DNA of 64,000 bases from Lysobacter concretionis Ko07 = DSM 16239. GTDB taxonomy: Bacteria > Pseudomonadota > Gammaproteobacteria > Xanthomonadales > Xanthomonadaceae. The DNA lies in NCBI RefSeq assembly GCF_000768345.1, contig NZ_AVPS01000005.1, positions 248,001 to 312,000 on the forward strand, given 5' to 3'. The translations under genes were made by a program, and so were the position numbers. The notes beneath the pieces are model-generated. The model had not been told where the DNA came from and ran no database searches. It saw nothing but the letters and a program-made list of their open reading frames with translations. Shown here in pieces: positions 7,911 to 16,778 of this stretch; position 1 is the first letter of the stretch; every line of letters starts with the position of its first letter.

Positions 7911-9698
7911 TTACTCCGCCATCAGTTCGGCGATCGCCGGCACCGGCGCATTGCCATAGCTCAGGAACCCGTTGTGGAACGCCTTCAGGTCGAACGCATC
8001 GCCCAGCTCGGCCTTGCGCTGCTCGCGCAGGTCGAGGATCTCGGCGTAGCCGGTGAAGTAGCTGGTCAGCTGCACCTGCGACAGCCGTACCCGGCGCCAC
8101 TTGTTGACCGCCTCGGTCTCCTCCTGGAACGCCTCGCGCCTGAGCAGGTCCATCGCCTGCTCCTGCCTCATGCCAAGTACGTGCACGGCGTAGTCGAGGA
8201 TCGCGTTGGTCACCACGCGCAGGTTCCACTTGCCGTACATCAGCCACATCTCCGGCGCCTGCCCGCCCCAGCCGGCCTCGAGCATCATCCGCTCCGAGTA
8301 CACCGCCCAGCCCTCGATCATCGCGCCGTTGCCAAGCAGGCTCTTGACCAGGCTGGGACTCTTGTTGGCGTGCAGCAGCTGGGTGTAGTGGCCGGGCACC
8401 GCCTCGTGGATGTTGAGGATCTGCAGCACCCAGTGGTTGTACTCGCGCAGGAAGCTCTCGGCCTCGGCGTCGCTGTAGGCGTCCAGCGGGCTGACGTTGT
8501 AGTAGGTGTCGGCGGTCGGGTTGAACGGGCCCGGCGCGCTGATCGACGCGCCCGCGCCGCCGCCGCGCATGTACTCGGGCGTCTCGCGCACCACCAGCGG
8601 CCGGGTCGCGTCCTGGTCGAGCAGGTCGTGCTCGCGCACGAAGTCGGTCAGCAGCGGGATCTGGCGCTTGATCTCGGGGAAGAACTCGTCGCGGGTGACA
8701 TGGCGCGCGGACAACTTGTCGATCATCCGACCGATGCGCTCCAGGCGGTCGTCCGGCATCGGGCTGTCCGGAAAATACGCCGGCCACAGCTCGACCGTGG
8801 TCGCATCCATCTGCGCGTGCAGGCGGTTCTTCTCGTCGACCGCGCGCTGGTACAGCTCGGCGGCGGTGTAGTGCGACTGCACGTCGTAGCGGAACTTGGG
8901 CTCGTACAGCGCCTCGCCGATGCGGAACGAACGCGTCTCGCCCGCCGCAGCCAGCCGCTTCTGCTCGCCTTCCAGCCAGCCCGTCCAGCCGTTGATCGCA
9001 CCGCGTGCGGCATCGATGCGCGCGATGAACAGCGCCTGCTCGTCGGCGCTCAGCCCGGACGCGGCGATGCGCTGGCGCAGCTCCTCGCCGAACACGCTCA
9101 GCGAGCCACGGCTCTGCACGATCGCCAGCTCCACATGCTCGACCGTTGGGTCGGCGATATTGGCCTGCGCGGCGGCGTAGTACTGCGGCACGTGTTCCAG
9201 GCGTGCCATCACCGTGCGCAGACGCTCGTCCTCGGCCGCATACGGGGTGTTGAGCAGCAACGCGATCGTGCCGGCAACGTTGTAGCGCGACGGGTTCCAG
9301 GCCCAGTCACGGAAGGTCTGCAGGTACCAGCGCGTGGATTCGAAGCGGTTCTTCAGCAGCGTGTGGTCGATGCGCTGGCTGGCCGACAGCTGCGCCGGAT
9401 CGAACGCAGCCAGCTCGGCCAGACCGGCCTCGGCGAAGGCGAGGTCGGAAGCACGGCTGGCGGCATCGGGAATCGTCAGCAATGACGCATTGTCGTAGCG
9501 GCCGGCGCGGACCGACCACTCCGGACTGCGCTCCAGCGCACGCATCAGCAGCGACTCGGCCACCTGCGCGAAGCGCGCGTCCTGCCCGGCCTGCGCCGTC
9601 GTCGCATCCGGCGCCTGCGCCAGGACCAGCGGCGTCTGGCAGACAACAAGGGTGCCGAGCCCGGCGGCGAGCATCAGGGACAGACGGGTCTTGCGCAT
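7911..9698 (-). CDS. DUF885 domain protein, zincin-like exported peptidase
   Basis: 595 residues. Signal peptide MRKTRLSLMLAAGLGTLVV...LAQA with cleavage near residue 28. The C-terminal half has the DUF885 signature NIHEAVPGHYTQ (HEAVPGH at residues 431-437), followed by GNGAMIEGWAVYSERMMLEAG. The HExxxGH arrangement and downstream Glu suggest a zinc metallopeptidase; a few homologues are dipeptidases/carboxypeptidases. The start at 9698 was chosen because it gives a signal peptide; 60 more in-frame codons run upstream into the nirK terminator region. The family is abundant in Xanthomonadaceae, which feed on peptides. Confidence 0.88.
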   Translation of the reverse strand: MRKTRLSLMLAAGLGTLVVCQTPLVLAQAPDATTAQAGQDARFAQVAESLLMRALERSPEWSVRAGRYDNASLLTIPDAASRASDLAFAEAGLAELAAFDPAQLSASQRIDHTLLKNRFESTRWYLQTFRDWAWNPSRYNVAGTIALLLNTPYAAEDERLRTVMARLEHVPQYYAAAQANIADPTVEHVELAIVQSRGSLSVFGEELRQRIAASGLSADEQALFIARIDAARGAINGWTGWLEGEQKRLAAAGETRSFRIGEALYEPKFRYDVQSHYTAAELYQRAVDEKNRLHAQMDATTVELWPAYFPDSPMPDDRLERIGRMIDKLSARHVTRDEFFPEIKRQIPLLTDFVREHDLLDQDATRPLVVRETPEYMRGGGAGASISAPGPFNPTADTYYNVSPLDAYSDAEAESFLREYNHWVLQILNIHEAVPGHYTQLLHANKSPSLVKSLLGNGAMIEGWAVYSERMMLEAGWGGQAPEMWLMYGKWNLRVVTNAILDYAVHVLGMRQEQAMDLLRREAFQEETEAVNKWRRVRLSQVQLTSYFTGYAEILDLREQRKAELGDAFDLKAFHNGFLSYGNAPVPAIAELMAE

Positions 9699-9818
9699 CG
9701 GGAAACTCCACAACGAGGACGCGCGACCGGAGCGGTCGCAACAGAACCGTCGATGGTAGCCGCCCCGGCAAAGTGGGCACGTGCCGATGGTCAGCGTGTT
9801 GCAATTCCACAGATACAA

Positions 9819-9842
9819 GAAGGGCCGCTTACGCGGCCCTTC
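9819..9842 (-). terminator. Rho-independent terminator of nirK
   Basis: Perfect 10-bp stem GAAGGGCCGC / GCGGCCCTTC with a 4-base loop, about 50 bases past the nirK stop. Read on the minus strand it is followed by TTGTATCT, a weak U-rich tail; on the plus strand no U-tract follows. Confidence 0.75.
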
Positions 9843-9889
9843 CGGTTGGTGTTGCCTGGCGTCCTTGCGGTCAGGCAAGGGCGTTGAGC

Positions 9890-11263
9890 TTAGTGACCCG
9901 AAGCCGGATCGACCTTCTCGTTGGTGTTGAAGATCGTCGGGTCGGCCTTGCCCTTGACGTTGAGGAAACCGATCAAGCCCTTCTCCGCCCGCGACAGGGC
10001 GTGGTCGACGAGCAGGTAGCGGCCCGGGTAGTCGACCTTGAACTCGACCATCGTCGCCCCACCCGGCGGCACGATCGTGGTCTGCACGTCGGTCAGCGGC
10101 GGGCTGGTGAACGAGGCCATGTCGTAGACCCGGTCGAACACTTCACCGATCACGTGGAAGCTGGAGATCAGGTTCGGGCCACCGACGCCGAAGAACATGC
10201 GCACCGTTTCACCGACGTTGGCCTGCATGTCGAAGGTCTTGGTCAGCGCGTTCATGCTGCCGTTGAACATCAGGTGCTCCGGACGCTCGTCCAGCAGCTT
10301 GTCCAGCGAGAACTCCTGCAGACCGCTGGAACCGTGCTTCTGCGCGGTGTACAGCTCGCCCTGCATGACATAGAACTCCTTGTCGACCTTCGGCAGACCG
10401 CCCTCGGGCTCGACCAGGATCATCCCGTACATGCCGTTGGAGATGTGCTGGGCGATCATCGGGGTCGCGCAGTGGTAGACGAACAGGCCCGGGTGCAGCG
10501 CCTTGAAGGTGAAGCTCTTGGTCTGGCCCGGCGCGACCTGGGTCACCGCCGCACCACCGCCCGGACCGGTCACCGCGTGGAAGTCGACCGAGTGGATGTT
10601 GATGCTGTCCTCGGCGTTCTTCAGGTTGATGGTGACGGTGTCGTTCTGACGGATGCGCAGCATCGGGCCCGGCACCGTGTTGTCGAACGTCCAGTAGCGG
10701 TAGGTGCTGCCATCGGACAGCTGGCCTTCGACCTCGGTGGTGAGCAGGTCGTAGGTGACGTGCTGCGGCGCGCGGTCACCGACCGGCTTGCCGACCTGGT
10801 AGGGGTCTTTGGCGACATCGACCGCGGTGCTGACCACGTCTTTCACGTCACCGACGATCAGCTTGCCGAACATGCCGGCAGCCTTGTGGCCGGGGATCGT
10901 GCACAGGTATTCGAACGTGCCTGCCTTGCCGGTGCGGAACACGATGGTCGTGGCCGAGCCGGTGCCGACCAGCTGGTCGGACTGGGCGTTGAACTCCGGC
11001 ACCGCGATATCGTGCATGGCGCCGTCGCCGTTGACCACGGTGATGGCCACCACCGAGTTCTCAGGCACCTTCAGGTCGGGATTGATCTGGCCCTTGATCG
11101 CGCCGCCGTTGCCGACGAATACCAGCTGGCCGTTGGAAATCTCGGTACGCAGGGTGAAAGTGACATCGGCCACCGGAGTAACGCTGGCTGGGTTGGCGGC
11201 GATGGCCTGGGGCACAAAACCCACGGCTCCCGCCAAAGCAAACAACAACACAAGGTTTTTCAT
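9890..11263 (-). CDS. nirK: Copper-containing nitrite reductase with extra N-terminal cupredoxin domain
   Basis: 457-residue periplasmic enzyme reducing nitrite to NO. Signal peptide MKNLVLLFALAGAVGFVPQAIA. Residues about 30-140 are an additional cupredoxin with its own type 1 copper set: His84, Cys121, His126, Met131 (motif CTIPGHKAAGM). The core has type 1 ligands His224, Cys265, His273, Met278; type 2 ligands His229, His264, His370; and catalytic Asp227. YHCAT ... GMYGMILVEPEGG resembles AniA/class II enzymes. The layout is like the Hyphomicrobium-type three-domain NirK, in which the extra cupredoxin may relay electrons. AAAGGA precedes the ATG at 11263. Upstream lies an FNR/NnrR-type box (11337-11350). 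No nirV is adjacent. Confidence 0.95.
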   Translation of the reverse strand: MKNLVLLFALAGAVGFVPQAIAANPASVTPVADVTFTLRTEISNGQLVFVGNGGAIKGQINPDLKVPENSVVAITVVNGDGAMHDIAVPEFNAQSDQLVGTGSATTIVFRTGKAGTFEYLCTIPGHKAAGMFGKLIVGDVKDVVSTAVDVAKDPYQVGKPVGDRAPQHVTYDLLTTEVEGQLSDGSTYRYWTFDNTVPGPMLRIRQNDTVTINLKNAEDSINIHSVDFHAVTGPGGGAAVTQVAPGQTKSFTFKALHPGLFVYHCATPMIAQHISNGMYGMILVEPEGGLPKVDKEFYVMQGELYTAQKHGSSGLQEFSLDKLLDERPEHLMFNGSMNALTKTFDMQANVGETVRMFFGVGGPNLISSFHVIGEVFDRVYDMASFTSPPLTDVQTTIVPPGGATMVEFKVDYPGRYLLVDHALSRAEKGLIGFLNVKGKADPTIFNTNEKVDPASGH

Positions 11264-11645
11264 CAGGGGTTTCCTTTCTTGGTTACAAAAAATCGTTCGT
11301 TGGATGCCATGCTGGGGGTCGGGAGCCATTTGCTCCATGACCTGGGTCAAGCCGAACCAAACGCATCCGTATGTTCATGTGAAGCGGTGTATCTGCAAGG
11401 GTTGCGGGCAACATGACGCCGCCCCGGACGGGGGCGGCAACGAGATTGAATTGGATGTCCCGTGTCGCCGGACGATTACACACGCGGCTTCATGTCCAGC
11501 GTCGGCATACATTATCTTGACGGATGCCGGGACGGCTCATGCGTCATATGTGGAGTATGCGCATCCATATTTCAAGTCTGCGCACCGCAGGGCCAAATCA
11601 CCAGCCCCGCCGATGCAGGACATTCAAACATTATCAACCCGACAT
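11264..11645. other. Intergenic region between nirK and the DnrO-like lipoprotein gene
   Basis: 382 bases with no supportable gene. It holds the nirK promoter and its FNR/NnrR-type box (11337-11350), a small GC hairpin at 11418-11438 (GCCGCCCC / GGGGCGGC), and a noticeably AT-richer stretch at about 11490-11645 just downstream of the lipoprotein gene. Short frames on both strands here lack coding signs. Confidence 0.6.
11337..11350 (-). promoter_or_regulatory. FNR/Dnr/NnrR-type binding site in the nirK promoter
   Basis: On the minus strand the sequence is TTGACCCAGGTCAT: TTGAC, 4-base spacer, GTCAT, one mismatch from the palindrome TTGAC-N4-GTCAA. Its centre is 80 bases upstream of the nirK ATG, giving a leader of about 39 bases if it works at -41.5. 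A CAGCAT hexamer lies at the expected -10 spacing (29.5 bases from the centre), a weak match to TATAAT. Crp/Fnr regulators of the Dnr/NnrR class activate nir and nor genes from such sites in response to NO or low oxygen. Confidence 0.72.
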
Positions 11646-12200
11646 TCAATCGTGCGTCAGGGGCTGCAGCCCGGCGTGATCGAATGTCGCCTGGTAGTCA
11701 TTCACCACCGAAACCAGCTGCGGCATGCCCTCGGCGGACGCGGGGTCTGCGCGCATGGCCGCGATCGCGCCCATCATCCGGCCGATCATCACGTGCAGCA
11801 CGGCATCCGGTTCCGGCTCCAGCTGGCAGTTGGCAATCATGTAATTGACGTTGCCTTCGACCGCAGCCGCCAGCGCCTCGGCATCGGCCGGCTGCAGGCG
11901 CGACTCGTGATAGGCAGGCAGGTTTTTCGCCACGTCCTCGCGGATGCCGCTCATCGCCGTGCGCAGCGGCTCATCGGTCTCCCAGCGCTGGCCGTCGGCC
12001 AACACCGGCAGGGCGCCGTGGTCGTCGCCATGGGCGTGCGCATCGGCAGGGCTGCCGGCTTCCGTCGTCGCCGGTAGCTCGGTGGCCTGCGGCGCGGATG
12101 ATTGCGCCGACGGCGCGGCCGTATCGTTTCCGGCGCAACCCGCCATGGCGAGCGCAAAGACAAACGAGGCAACAGCGGCGGATAGAGTGCGGAGTTTCAT
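11646..12200 (-). CDS. DnrO-like lipoprotein, candidate denitrification-regulon member
   Basis: 184 residues. Lipoprotein signal with lipobox MAGC (Cys about residue 22), a low-complexity Ala/Ser/Thr/Pro linker, then a His-rich motif DAHAHGDDHG leading into a helical domain (GQRWETDEPLRTAMSGIRED ... NVNYMIANCQLEPEPDAVLHVMIGRMMGAI). The domain pattern recalls small DnrO-annotated proteins found near denitrification genes in beta- and gammaproteobacteria; their role is unknown. The ATG at 12200 has a near-perfect AAGGAGGT. A class II FNR-type promoter sits directly upstream (12229-12270). The His cluster could bind copper or haem iron; this is inference. It is transcribed toward nirK but with 382 bases between. 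Confidence 0.75.
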   Translation of the reverse strand: MKLRTLSAAVASFVFALAMAGCAGNDTAAPSAQSSAPQATELPATTEAGSPADAHAHGDDHGALPVLADGQRWETDEPLRTAMSGIREDVAKNLPAYHESRLQPADAEALAAAVEGNVNYMIANCQLEPEPDAVLHVMIGRMMGAIAAMRADPASAEGMPQLVSVVNDYQATFDHAGLQPLTHD

Positions 12201-12228
12201 GGGGAACACCTCCTTGAAGTGATGCCAC

Positions 12229-12270
12229 ACCATAGTGACCCGCCCGGCCACCGTCCTTGATCCTTGTCAA
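12229..12270 (-). promoter_or_regulatory. Class II FNR/Dnr/NnrR-type promoter of the DnrO-like lipoprotein
   Basis: The activator box TTGATCCTTGTCAA (12257-12270, minus or plus reading gives the same half-sites) matches both half-sites of the FNR/Dnr consensus. A TATGGT hexamer on the minus strand (12229-12234) begins 29.5 bases from the box centre, exactly the geometry of a promoter with the activator at -41.5. The predicted start of transcription near 12222 leaves a 22-base leader containing the AAGGAGGT ribosome-binding site. Confidence 0.75.
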
Positions 12271-12333
12271 TACGCGGCATCAATACGCCGCGCCTCAGAC
12301 GTCCGCGATGGAACGCTCTGTCGGCAGGTCCCG

Positions 12334-12372
12334 CCCGGTCACCCCTCTGCCGGTAAAATGACCGGGATTTTT
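12334..12372 (+). terminator. Terminator-like hairpin in the leader of the CoA-transferase gene
   Basis: Stem CCCGGTCA (12334-12341) pairs with TGACCGGG (12359-12366) across a 17-base loop and is followed by ATTTTT. No plus-strand gene lies upstream, so it may be an attenuator or a terminator shielding the next gene rather than the end of a transcript. Confidence 0.4.
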
Positions 12373-12395
12373 CAACACCCCGCACCGAGGTCTAC

Positions 12396-13904
12396 GTGAA
12401 CGAACGCATCCGCCATCCCGGTCTGCGCAACCTGCGCCGGACTGCCACCGAGGCCGCCGCGCTGATCCAGCCCGGCATGACCGTGGCCATGAGCGGGTTC
12501 ACCGGCGCGGGCTATCCCAAGGCGGTGCCGCAGGCGCTGGCGGCGCACATGGAACAGGTGAACGCGGCAGGCGGCGGCTTCCGCATCCGCGTGCTGACCG
12601 GCGCCTCTACCGCGCCCGAGCTGGACGGCGCGCTGGCCAGGGTCGAAGGCATGGAACTGCGGCTGCCCTACCAGTCCGACCCCGCAGTGCGCGAGCGGAT
12701 CAACGCCGGCACCCTGGACTACATCGACATCCACCTCAGCCACGTCGCCCAGCACACCTGGTTCGGCTTCTTCGGAAACATCGATGTCGCGGTGATCGAA
12801 GTCGCCGGCATCCTCGAGGACGGCCGGCTGATCCCCTCTTCGTCGGTCGGCAACAACAAGACCTGGCTGGAGCGGGCCGACAAGGTGATCCTGGAGGTGA
12901 ACCGCTGGCAGCCCGCCGCGCTGGAGGGCATGCACGACATCTACTACGGCACTGCCCTGCCCCCGGACCGCAAGCCCATCCCGCTGGTCAGGCCCGACGA
13001 CCGCATCGGCGAGCCCTGGCTGCGGGTCGATCCTGCCAAGGTCATCGCAGTGGTGGAGACCGACGCGCCCGACCGCAACTCGCCGTTCAGCGCCCCCGAC
13101 GCGACGTCCGAGCGGATCGCCGGGCACGTGCTGGAGTTCCTCGCCCACGAGATCAAGCGCGGCCGGCTCACGGACAACTTGCTGCCGCTGCAGTCGGGCG
13201 TCGGCAACATCTCCAACGCGGTCTTCGCCGGCCTCGGCAAGGGGGGTTACCAGGGCCTGACCGCCTACACCGAGGTGATCCAGGACGGCATGTTGCAGCT
13301 GCTCAAGGACGGCACGCTGCGGATGGCCTCGGCGACCTCGTTCTCGCTCAGCCCGGCCGGTATCGAGGCCTTCAACCGCGACGTCGAGTTCTATCGCGAG
13401 CGCATCGTGCTGCGGCCGCAGGAGATCTCCAACCACCCCGAGCTGATCCGGCGGCTGGGCTGCATCGCAATGAACGGCATGATCGAGGCCGACATCTACG
13501 GCAACGTCAATTCCACCCATATCGCCGGCAGCCGGATCATGAACGGCATCGGCGGCTCCGGCGATTTCGCCCGCAACGGCTATCTGTCGATCTTCATGGC
13601 CGGCAGCACTGCCAAGAACGGCAGCATTTCCGGCATCGTGCCGATGGTCAGCCATGTCGACCACACCGAGCACGACGCCATGGTGCTGGTGACCGAACAG
13701 GGCCTGGCCGACCTGCGCGGGCTGGCACCGAAGCAGCGCGCCAGGCTCGTCATCGCCAACTGCGTCCATCCGGATTACCGGCCGATGCTGCAGGACTATT
13801 TCGACCGCGCCTGCCATGCCAGTTACGGCAAGCACACCCCGCACCTGCTCGGCGAAGCCCTGTCCTGGCACCAGCGTTTCATCGACACCGGCAGCATGCG
13901 CTGA
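12396..13904 (+). CDS. Acetyl-CoA hydrolase/transferase family (succinate:acetate CoA-transferase type)
   Basis: 502-residue cytosolic enzyme. Class I CoA-transferase features: the N-terminal GFTGAGYPKAVPQAL loop, LQSGVGNISNAVFAGL, and the catalytic glutamate in TEVIQDGML (Glu293), then GSGDFARNGYLSIFMAGSTA and VTEQGLADLRGL. The closest described enzymes are Ach1/AarC/Cat1, which move CoA between acetate, succinate or propionate. Length fits the family. A GTG start at 12396 follows CCGAGGT. Given acnD-prpF in the same window, a role in acetate or propionate metabolism is plausible, but substrate choice is not visible from sequence. Confidence 0.92.
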   Translation: MNERIRHPGLRNLRRTATEAAALIQPGMTVAMSGFTGAGYPKAVPQALAAHMEQVNAAGGGFRIRVLTGASTAPELDGALARVEGMELRLPYQSDPAVRERINAGTLDYIDIHLSHVAQHTWFGFFGNIDVAVIEVAGILEDGRLIPSSSVGNNKTWLERADKVILEVNRWQPAALEGMHDIYYGTALPPDRKPIPLVRPDDRIGEPWLRVDPAKVIAVVETDAPDRNSPFSAPDATSERIAGHVLEFLAHEIKRGRLTDNLLPLQSGVGNISNAVFAGLGKGGYQGLTAYTEVIQDGMLQLLKDGTLRMASATSFSLSPAGIEAFNRDVEFYRERIVLRPQEISNHPELIRRLGCIAMNGMIEADIYGNVNSTHIAGSRIMNGIGGSGDFARNGYLSIFMAGSTAKNGSISGIVPMVSHVDHTEHDAMVLVTEQGLADLRGLAPKQRARLVIANCVHPDYRPMLQDYFDRACHASYGKHTPHLLGEALSWHQRFIDTGSMR

Positions 13905-13986
13905 GGCCGGACAAGCAGCGTCTGTGACGGGTACTTGCGCCTGTCATTCATGCAACGCTTGCGTCCGCTATTCCCGAATGCGCCCG

Positions 13987-15270
13987 TCACTCCGAAAGCG
14001 GCACAGCTCCCTCGGAGGGCACGGTCTGCACGGCTTCCGAGGCGGACGCCGAGGTGGCTGGACACGCCGCGGCGGTAAACAGCACGTCGGTCGAGGAGTT
14101 CAGCGCGGTTTCCGCCGAATCCTGCACCACCCCGACAATGAATCCGATGGCGACCACCTGCATCGCGATGTCGGTGGAGATGCCGAACAGGCCGCAGGCC
14201 AGCGGGATCAGCAGCAGCGAGCCGCCCGGCACGCCGGATGCGCCGCAGGCGGCGACCGACGCCACCACGCTCAGCAGCAGCGCCGTCGGCAGGTCGATGG
14301 CGATACCCAGCGTGTGCACCGCGGCCATCGTCAGCACGGTGATGGTGATCGCCGCACCGGCCATGTTGATGGTCGCGCCGATCGGGATGGACACCGAATA
14401 GGTCTCCCGGTGCAGCCCCAGCTTGCGGCACAGCTCCAGATTGATCGGGATGTTCGCCGCCGAACTGCGGGTGAAGAACGCGGTGATCCCGCTCTCGCGC
14501 AGGCAGGTGAACACCAGCGGATACGGGTTGCGCCGGGTGGTGGCGAACACGATCAGCGGATTGGCGACCAGCGCGACGAACGCCATGCATCCCAGCAGGA
14601 CCAGCAGCAGGTGCAGGTAGTCGAGCAGCGCCGACAGTCCGGTCTCCGCCAGGGTCGCGGCAACCAGTCCGAAGATGCCCAGCGGTGCCAGCTGGATCAC
14701 TGCGCGAACCAGCCTGGTCACCGCGTCGGACAGGTCGCCGACCACCTGCCGGGTGGTGTCGGACGCGTGGCGCAAGGCGATGCCCAACCCCACCGCCCAC
14801 GCCAGGATGCCGATGAAGTTGCCGGTCGCCAGCGCATTCACCGGGTTGTCGACGATTTGCATCAGCAGCGTCCGCAGCACCTCGAGGATGCCGTTGGGCG
14901 GCGTGAGCTCGATGCCGCTGGCCACCGCCAACCGCAGGGTGGTCGGGAACATGAAGCTGGCACTGACCGCGACCAGCGCGGCGGTGAGGGTGCCGATCAG
15001 GTACAGCGCCAGGATCGGCCGGATGTGGGTGCGCTGGCCGTGCCGATGGTTGGCGATCGAGGCCATGACCAGCACCAGTACCAGCACCGGCGCGACAGCC
15101 TTCAGCGCGAACACGAATACCGTGCCCAGCAGGCCTGCCGATGCCGCCGCGTCCGGGAACACCAGCGCCAGCAAGGTGCCGGCCACCAGGCCGATCACGA
15201 TGCGAACGACCAGGCTGGTGGAAAGCAGCCTGTCGAGTAGGGAAAAAGGCTGGGCGTTGGGGCTGGGCAT
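13987..15270 (-). CDS. sstT: Serine/threonine:Na+ symporter SstT (DAACS family)
   Basis: 427 residues, about eight membrane helices plus two re-entrant hairpins. Signature segments are [20 protein letters not shown], in the serine-rich hairpin, and [20 protein letters not shown], which binds Na+. The [21 protein letters not shown] stretch is diagnostic for SstT within the glutamate/aspartate symporter family. It imports Ser/Thr with Na+ across the inner membrane. Start at 15270 ([16 protein letters not shown]); the open frame extends further but without coding character. The C-terminus carries a short Ala/Ser-rich tail. Convergent with the CoA-transferase gene. Confidence 0.92.
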   Translation of the reverse strand: MPSPNAQPFSLLDRLLSTSLVVRIVIGLVAGTLLALVFPDAAASAGLLGTVFVFALKAVAPVLVLVLVMASIANHRHGQRTHIRPILALYLIGTLTAALVAVSASFMFPTTLRLAVASGIELTPPNGILEVLRTLLMQIVDNPVNALATGNFIGILAWAVGLGIALRHASDTTRQVVGDLSDAVTRLVRAVIQLAPLGIFGLVAATLAETGLSALLDYLHLLLVLLGCMAFVALVANPLIVFATTRRNPYPLVFTCLRESGITAFFTRSSAANIPINLELCRKLGLHRETYSVSIPIGATINMAGAAITITVLTMAAVHTLGIAIDLPTALLLSVVASVAACGASGVPGGSLLLIPLACGLFGISTDIAMQVVAIGFIVGVVQDSAETALNSSTDVLFTAAACPATSASASEAVQTVPSEGAVPLSE

Positions 15271-15569
15271 GGGCACTTCGTCTGAAAAGGAAATAACGAA
15301 AAAGGAACGCCCAGAAGCCAATTGGCGCTGGCCGGAGCGGCTCCCTCGAACCGGTGATGGAGAATAACGCTGCCAATTGTCGCCGAGCGCGGCCCCGGAT
15401 GCGCGCCCCCGCTTGACGGGACCGCCGGGCTCACGCATTCGATGCCGCCCTGACCCACATCATTGCCAAGCATCGGGATGAACCCGACCATGGCAGTCCG
15501 CCCGGCCGCATCGGCAACGGGCACACCCAGCCGGGCAGGCCGCAGCAGGCCGGCCCAGGAGCGAACGGC

Positions 15570-15860
15570 ATGCACGGCGAGTACAAGGTTCCCGGCGGCA
15601 AACTGGTCGTCGTGGATCTGGCGGACAACGGCGGCCACCTGGCCGAGGTCCGCGTCAGCGGCGACTTTTTCCTCGAGCCCGATTCCGCACTCGATGCGAT
15701 CAACGAGGCGCTGTGTGGCCTGCCCGTCGACACCTCCCAGGCGGCCCTCACTGAAGCCGTGGAAGCTGCACTGGGCGAGCATGTCAGCCTGTACGGCATC
15801 ACCCCCGAAGGCGTGGCGATCGCGGTGCGCCGGGCGCTGGATACAGGAGCCAACGCATGA
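15570..15860 (+). CDS. Lipoate-protein ligase accessory (C-terminal) domain, LplB-like
   Basis: 96 residues beginning MHGEYKVPGGKLVVVDL; contains VSGDFFLEPDSALDAINEAL and HVSLYGITPEGVAIAVRRAL. This is the accessory domain that forms the C-terminal third of E. coli LplA and exists as a separate protein (LplB/LplA C-terminal domain) in Thermoplasma and other split systems. It is needed for adenylation of lipoate by the partner. The stop overlaps the start of lplA by ATGA, so the two are translated together. Here the small domain is encoded first, the reverse of the order in the fused enzyme. Confidence 0.85.
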   Translation: MHGEYKVPGGKLVVVDLADNGGHLAEVRVSGDFFLEPDSALDAINEALCGLPVDTSQAALTEAVEAALGEHVSLYGITPEGVAIAVRRALDTGANA

Positions 15861-16633
15861 GCCGCACGTTCTGGCACGAGCACGACTGGCAACTCGTCCA
15901 CACCCACGCGCAATCCCCGTCCATGCACATGGCGCTGGACGAGGTGCTGACCGCGGAAGTGTCCGCCGGCCGTCGTCCCCCGACCCTGCGGGTCTGGGAA
16001 TGGGCCAGCCCGGCCGTGGTGATCGGCCGGTTCCAGTCGCTGCGCAACGAGGTCGATGCGGATGGCGCCAACCGTCACGGCATCGAGGTGGTACGCCGGA
16101 TCAGCGGCGGCGGCGCGATGTTCATCGAGCCGGGCAACACCATCACCTATTCGATCTGCGCCCCGCTGTCGCTGGTGAAGGACCTGTCTTTCCAGGAGGC
16201 CTACCAGCTGATGGATGCCTGGGTGATCGAGGCGCTGGCGGAACTGGGCGTGCAGGCCAGCTACCAGCCGCTCAACGACATCACCTCACCGGCAGGCAAG
16301 ATCGCCGGCGCGGCGCAGGCCCGACGCGGCAACGCCGTCCTGCATCACGTCACCATGGCCTACGACATCGACACGGCGAAGATGCTGGAGGTGCTGCGCA
16401 TCGGCCGCGAGAAACTGTCCGACAAGGGCACCGCCAGCGCCGCCAAACGGGTCGACCCGCTGCGCAGCCAGACCGGCCTCAGCCGCGAGGCGGTGATCGC
16501 GCGCATGATCGACACCTTCCGCCGCAGCCACGGCCTGCGTGACGACGCGCTGACCACCGATGAGCTGGATCGGGCACAGGGGTTGGCGAAGGATAAATTC
16601 AGCACCGGGGCGTGGACGGCGGACGTGCCGTAG
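15857..16633 (+). CDS. lplA: Lipoate-protein ligase A catalytic domain
   Basis: 258 residues. BPL/LplA-type fold: MHMALDEVL, TLRVWEWASPAVVIGRFQS, VVRRISGGGAMFIEPGNTIT (the RR-GGG-hairpin that closes over lipoyl-AMP), then DITSPAGKIAGAAQARRG with the catalytic lysine, and HHVTMAYDID. It activates lipoate with ATP and transfers it to the E2 and GcvH lipoyl lysines. It lacks the C-terminal accessory domain, which is supplied by the preceding overlapping gene. Ends within about 25 bases of a REP palindrome. Confidence 0.92.
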   Translation: MSRTFWHEHDWQLVHTHAQSPSMHMALDEVLTAEVSAGRRPPTLRVWEWASPAVVIGRFQSLRNEVDADGANRHGIEVVRRISGGGAMFIEPGNTITYSICAPLSLVKDLSFQEAYQLMDAWVIEALAELGVQASYQPLNDITSPAGKIAGAAQARRGNAVLHHVTMAYDIDTAKMLEVLRIGREKLSDKGTASAAKRVDPLRSQTGLSREAVIARMIDTFRRSHGLRDDALTTDELDRAQGLAKDKFSTGAWTADVP

Positions 16634-16656
16634 GCGGTTCCGCCGGGTTGCGAGTT

Positions 16657-16718
16657 GTAGGAGCGACGTGAGTCGCGACCTCCAGCATTTGTGCGATCGC
16701 GACTTACGTCGCTCCTAC
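16657..16718. repeat. REP-type palindrome, copy 1
   Basis: Inverted repeat whose arms are GTAGGAGCGACGTGAGTCGC and a near-complement ending GACGTCGCTCCTAC-like sequence (ACTTACGTCGCTCCTAC), with a short ACCTCCAGCATTTGTGC centre. This core is a hallmark of Xanthomonadaceae intergenic repeats. Confidence 0.88.
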
Positions 16719-16778
16719 AAGAGACGGTGCATGCGAGGAAAGCAGTGGCTTTTCTGTCCGACTGGACTCTCTTTGGCG

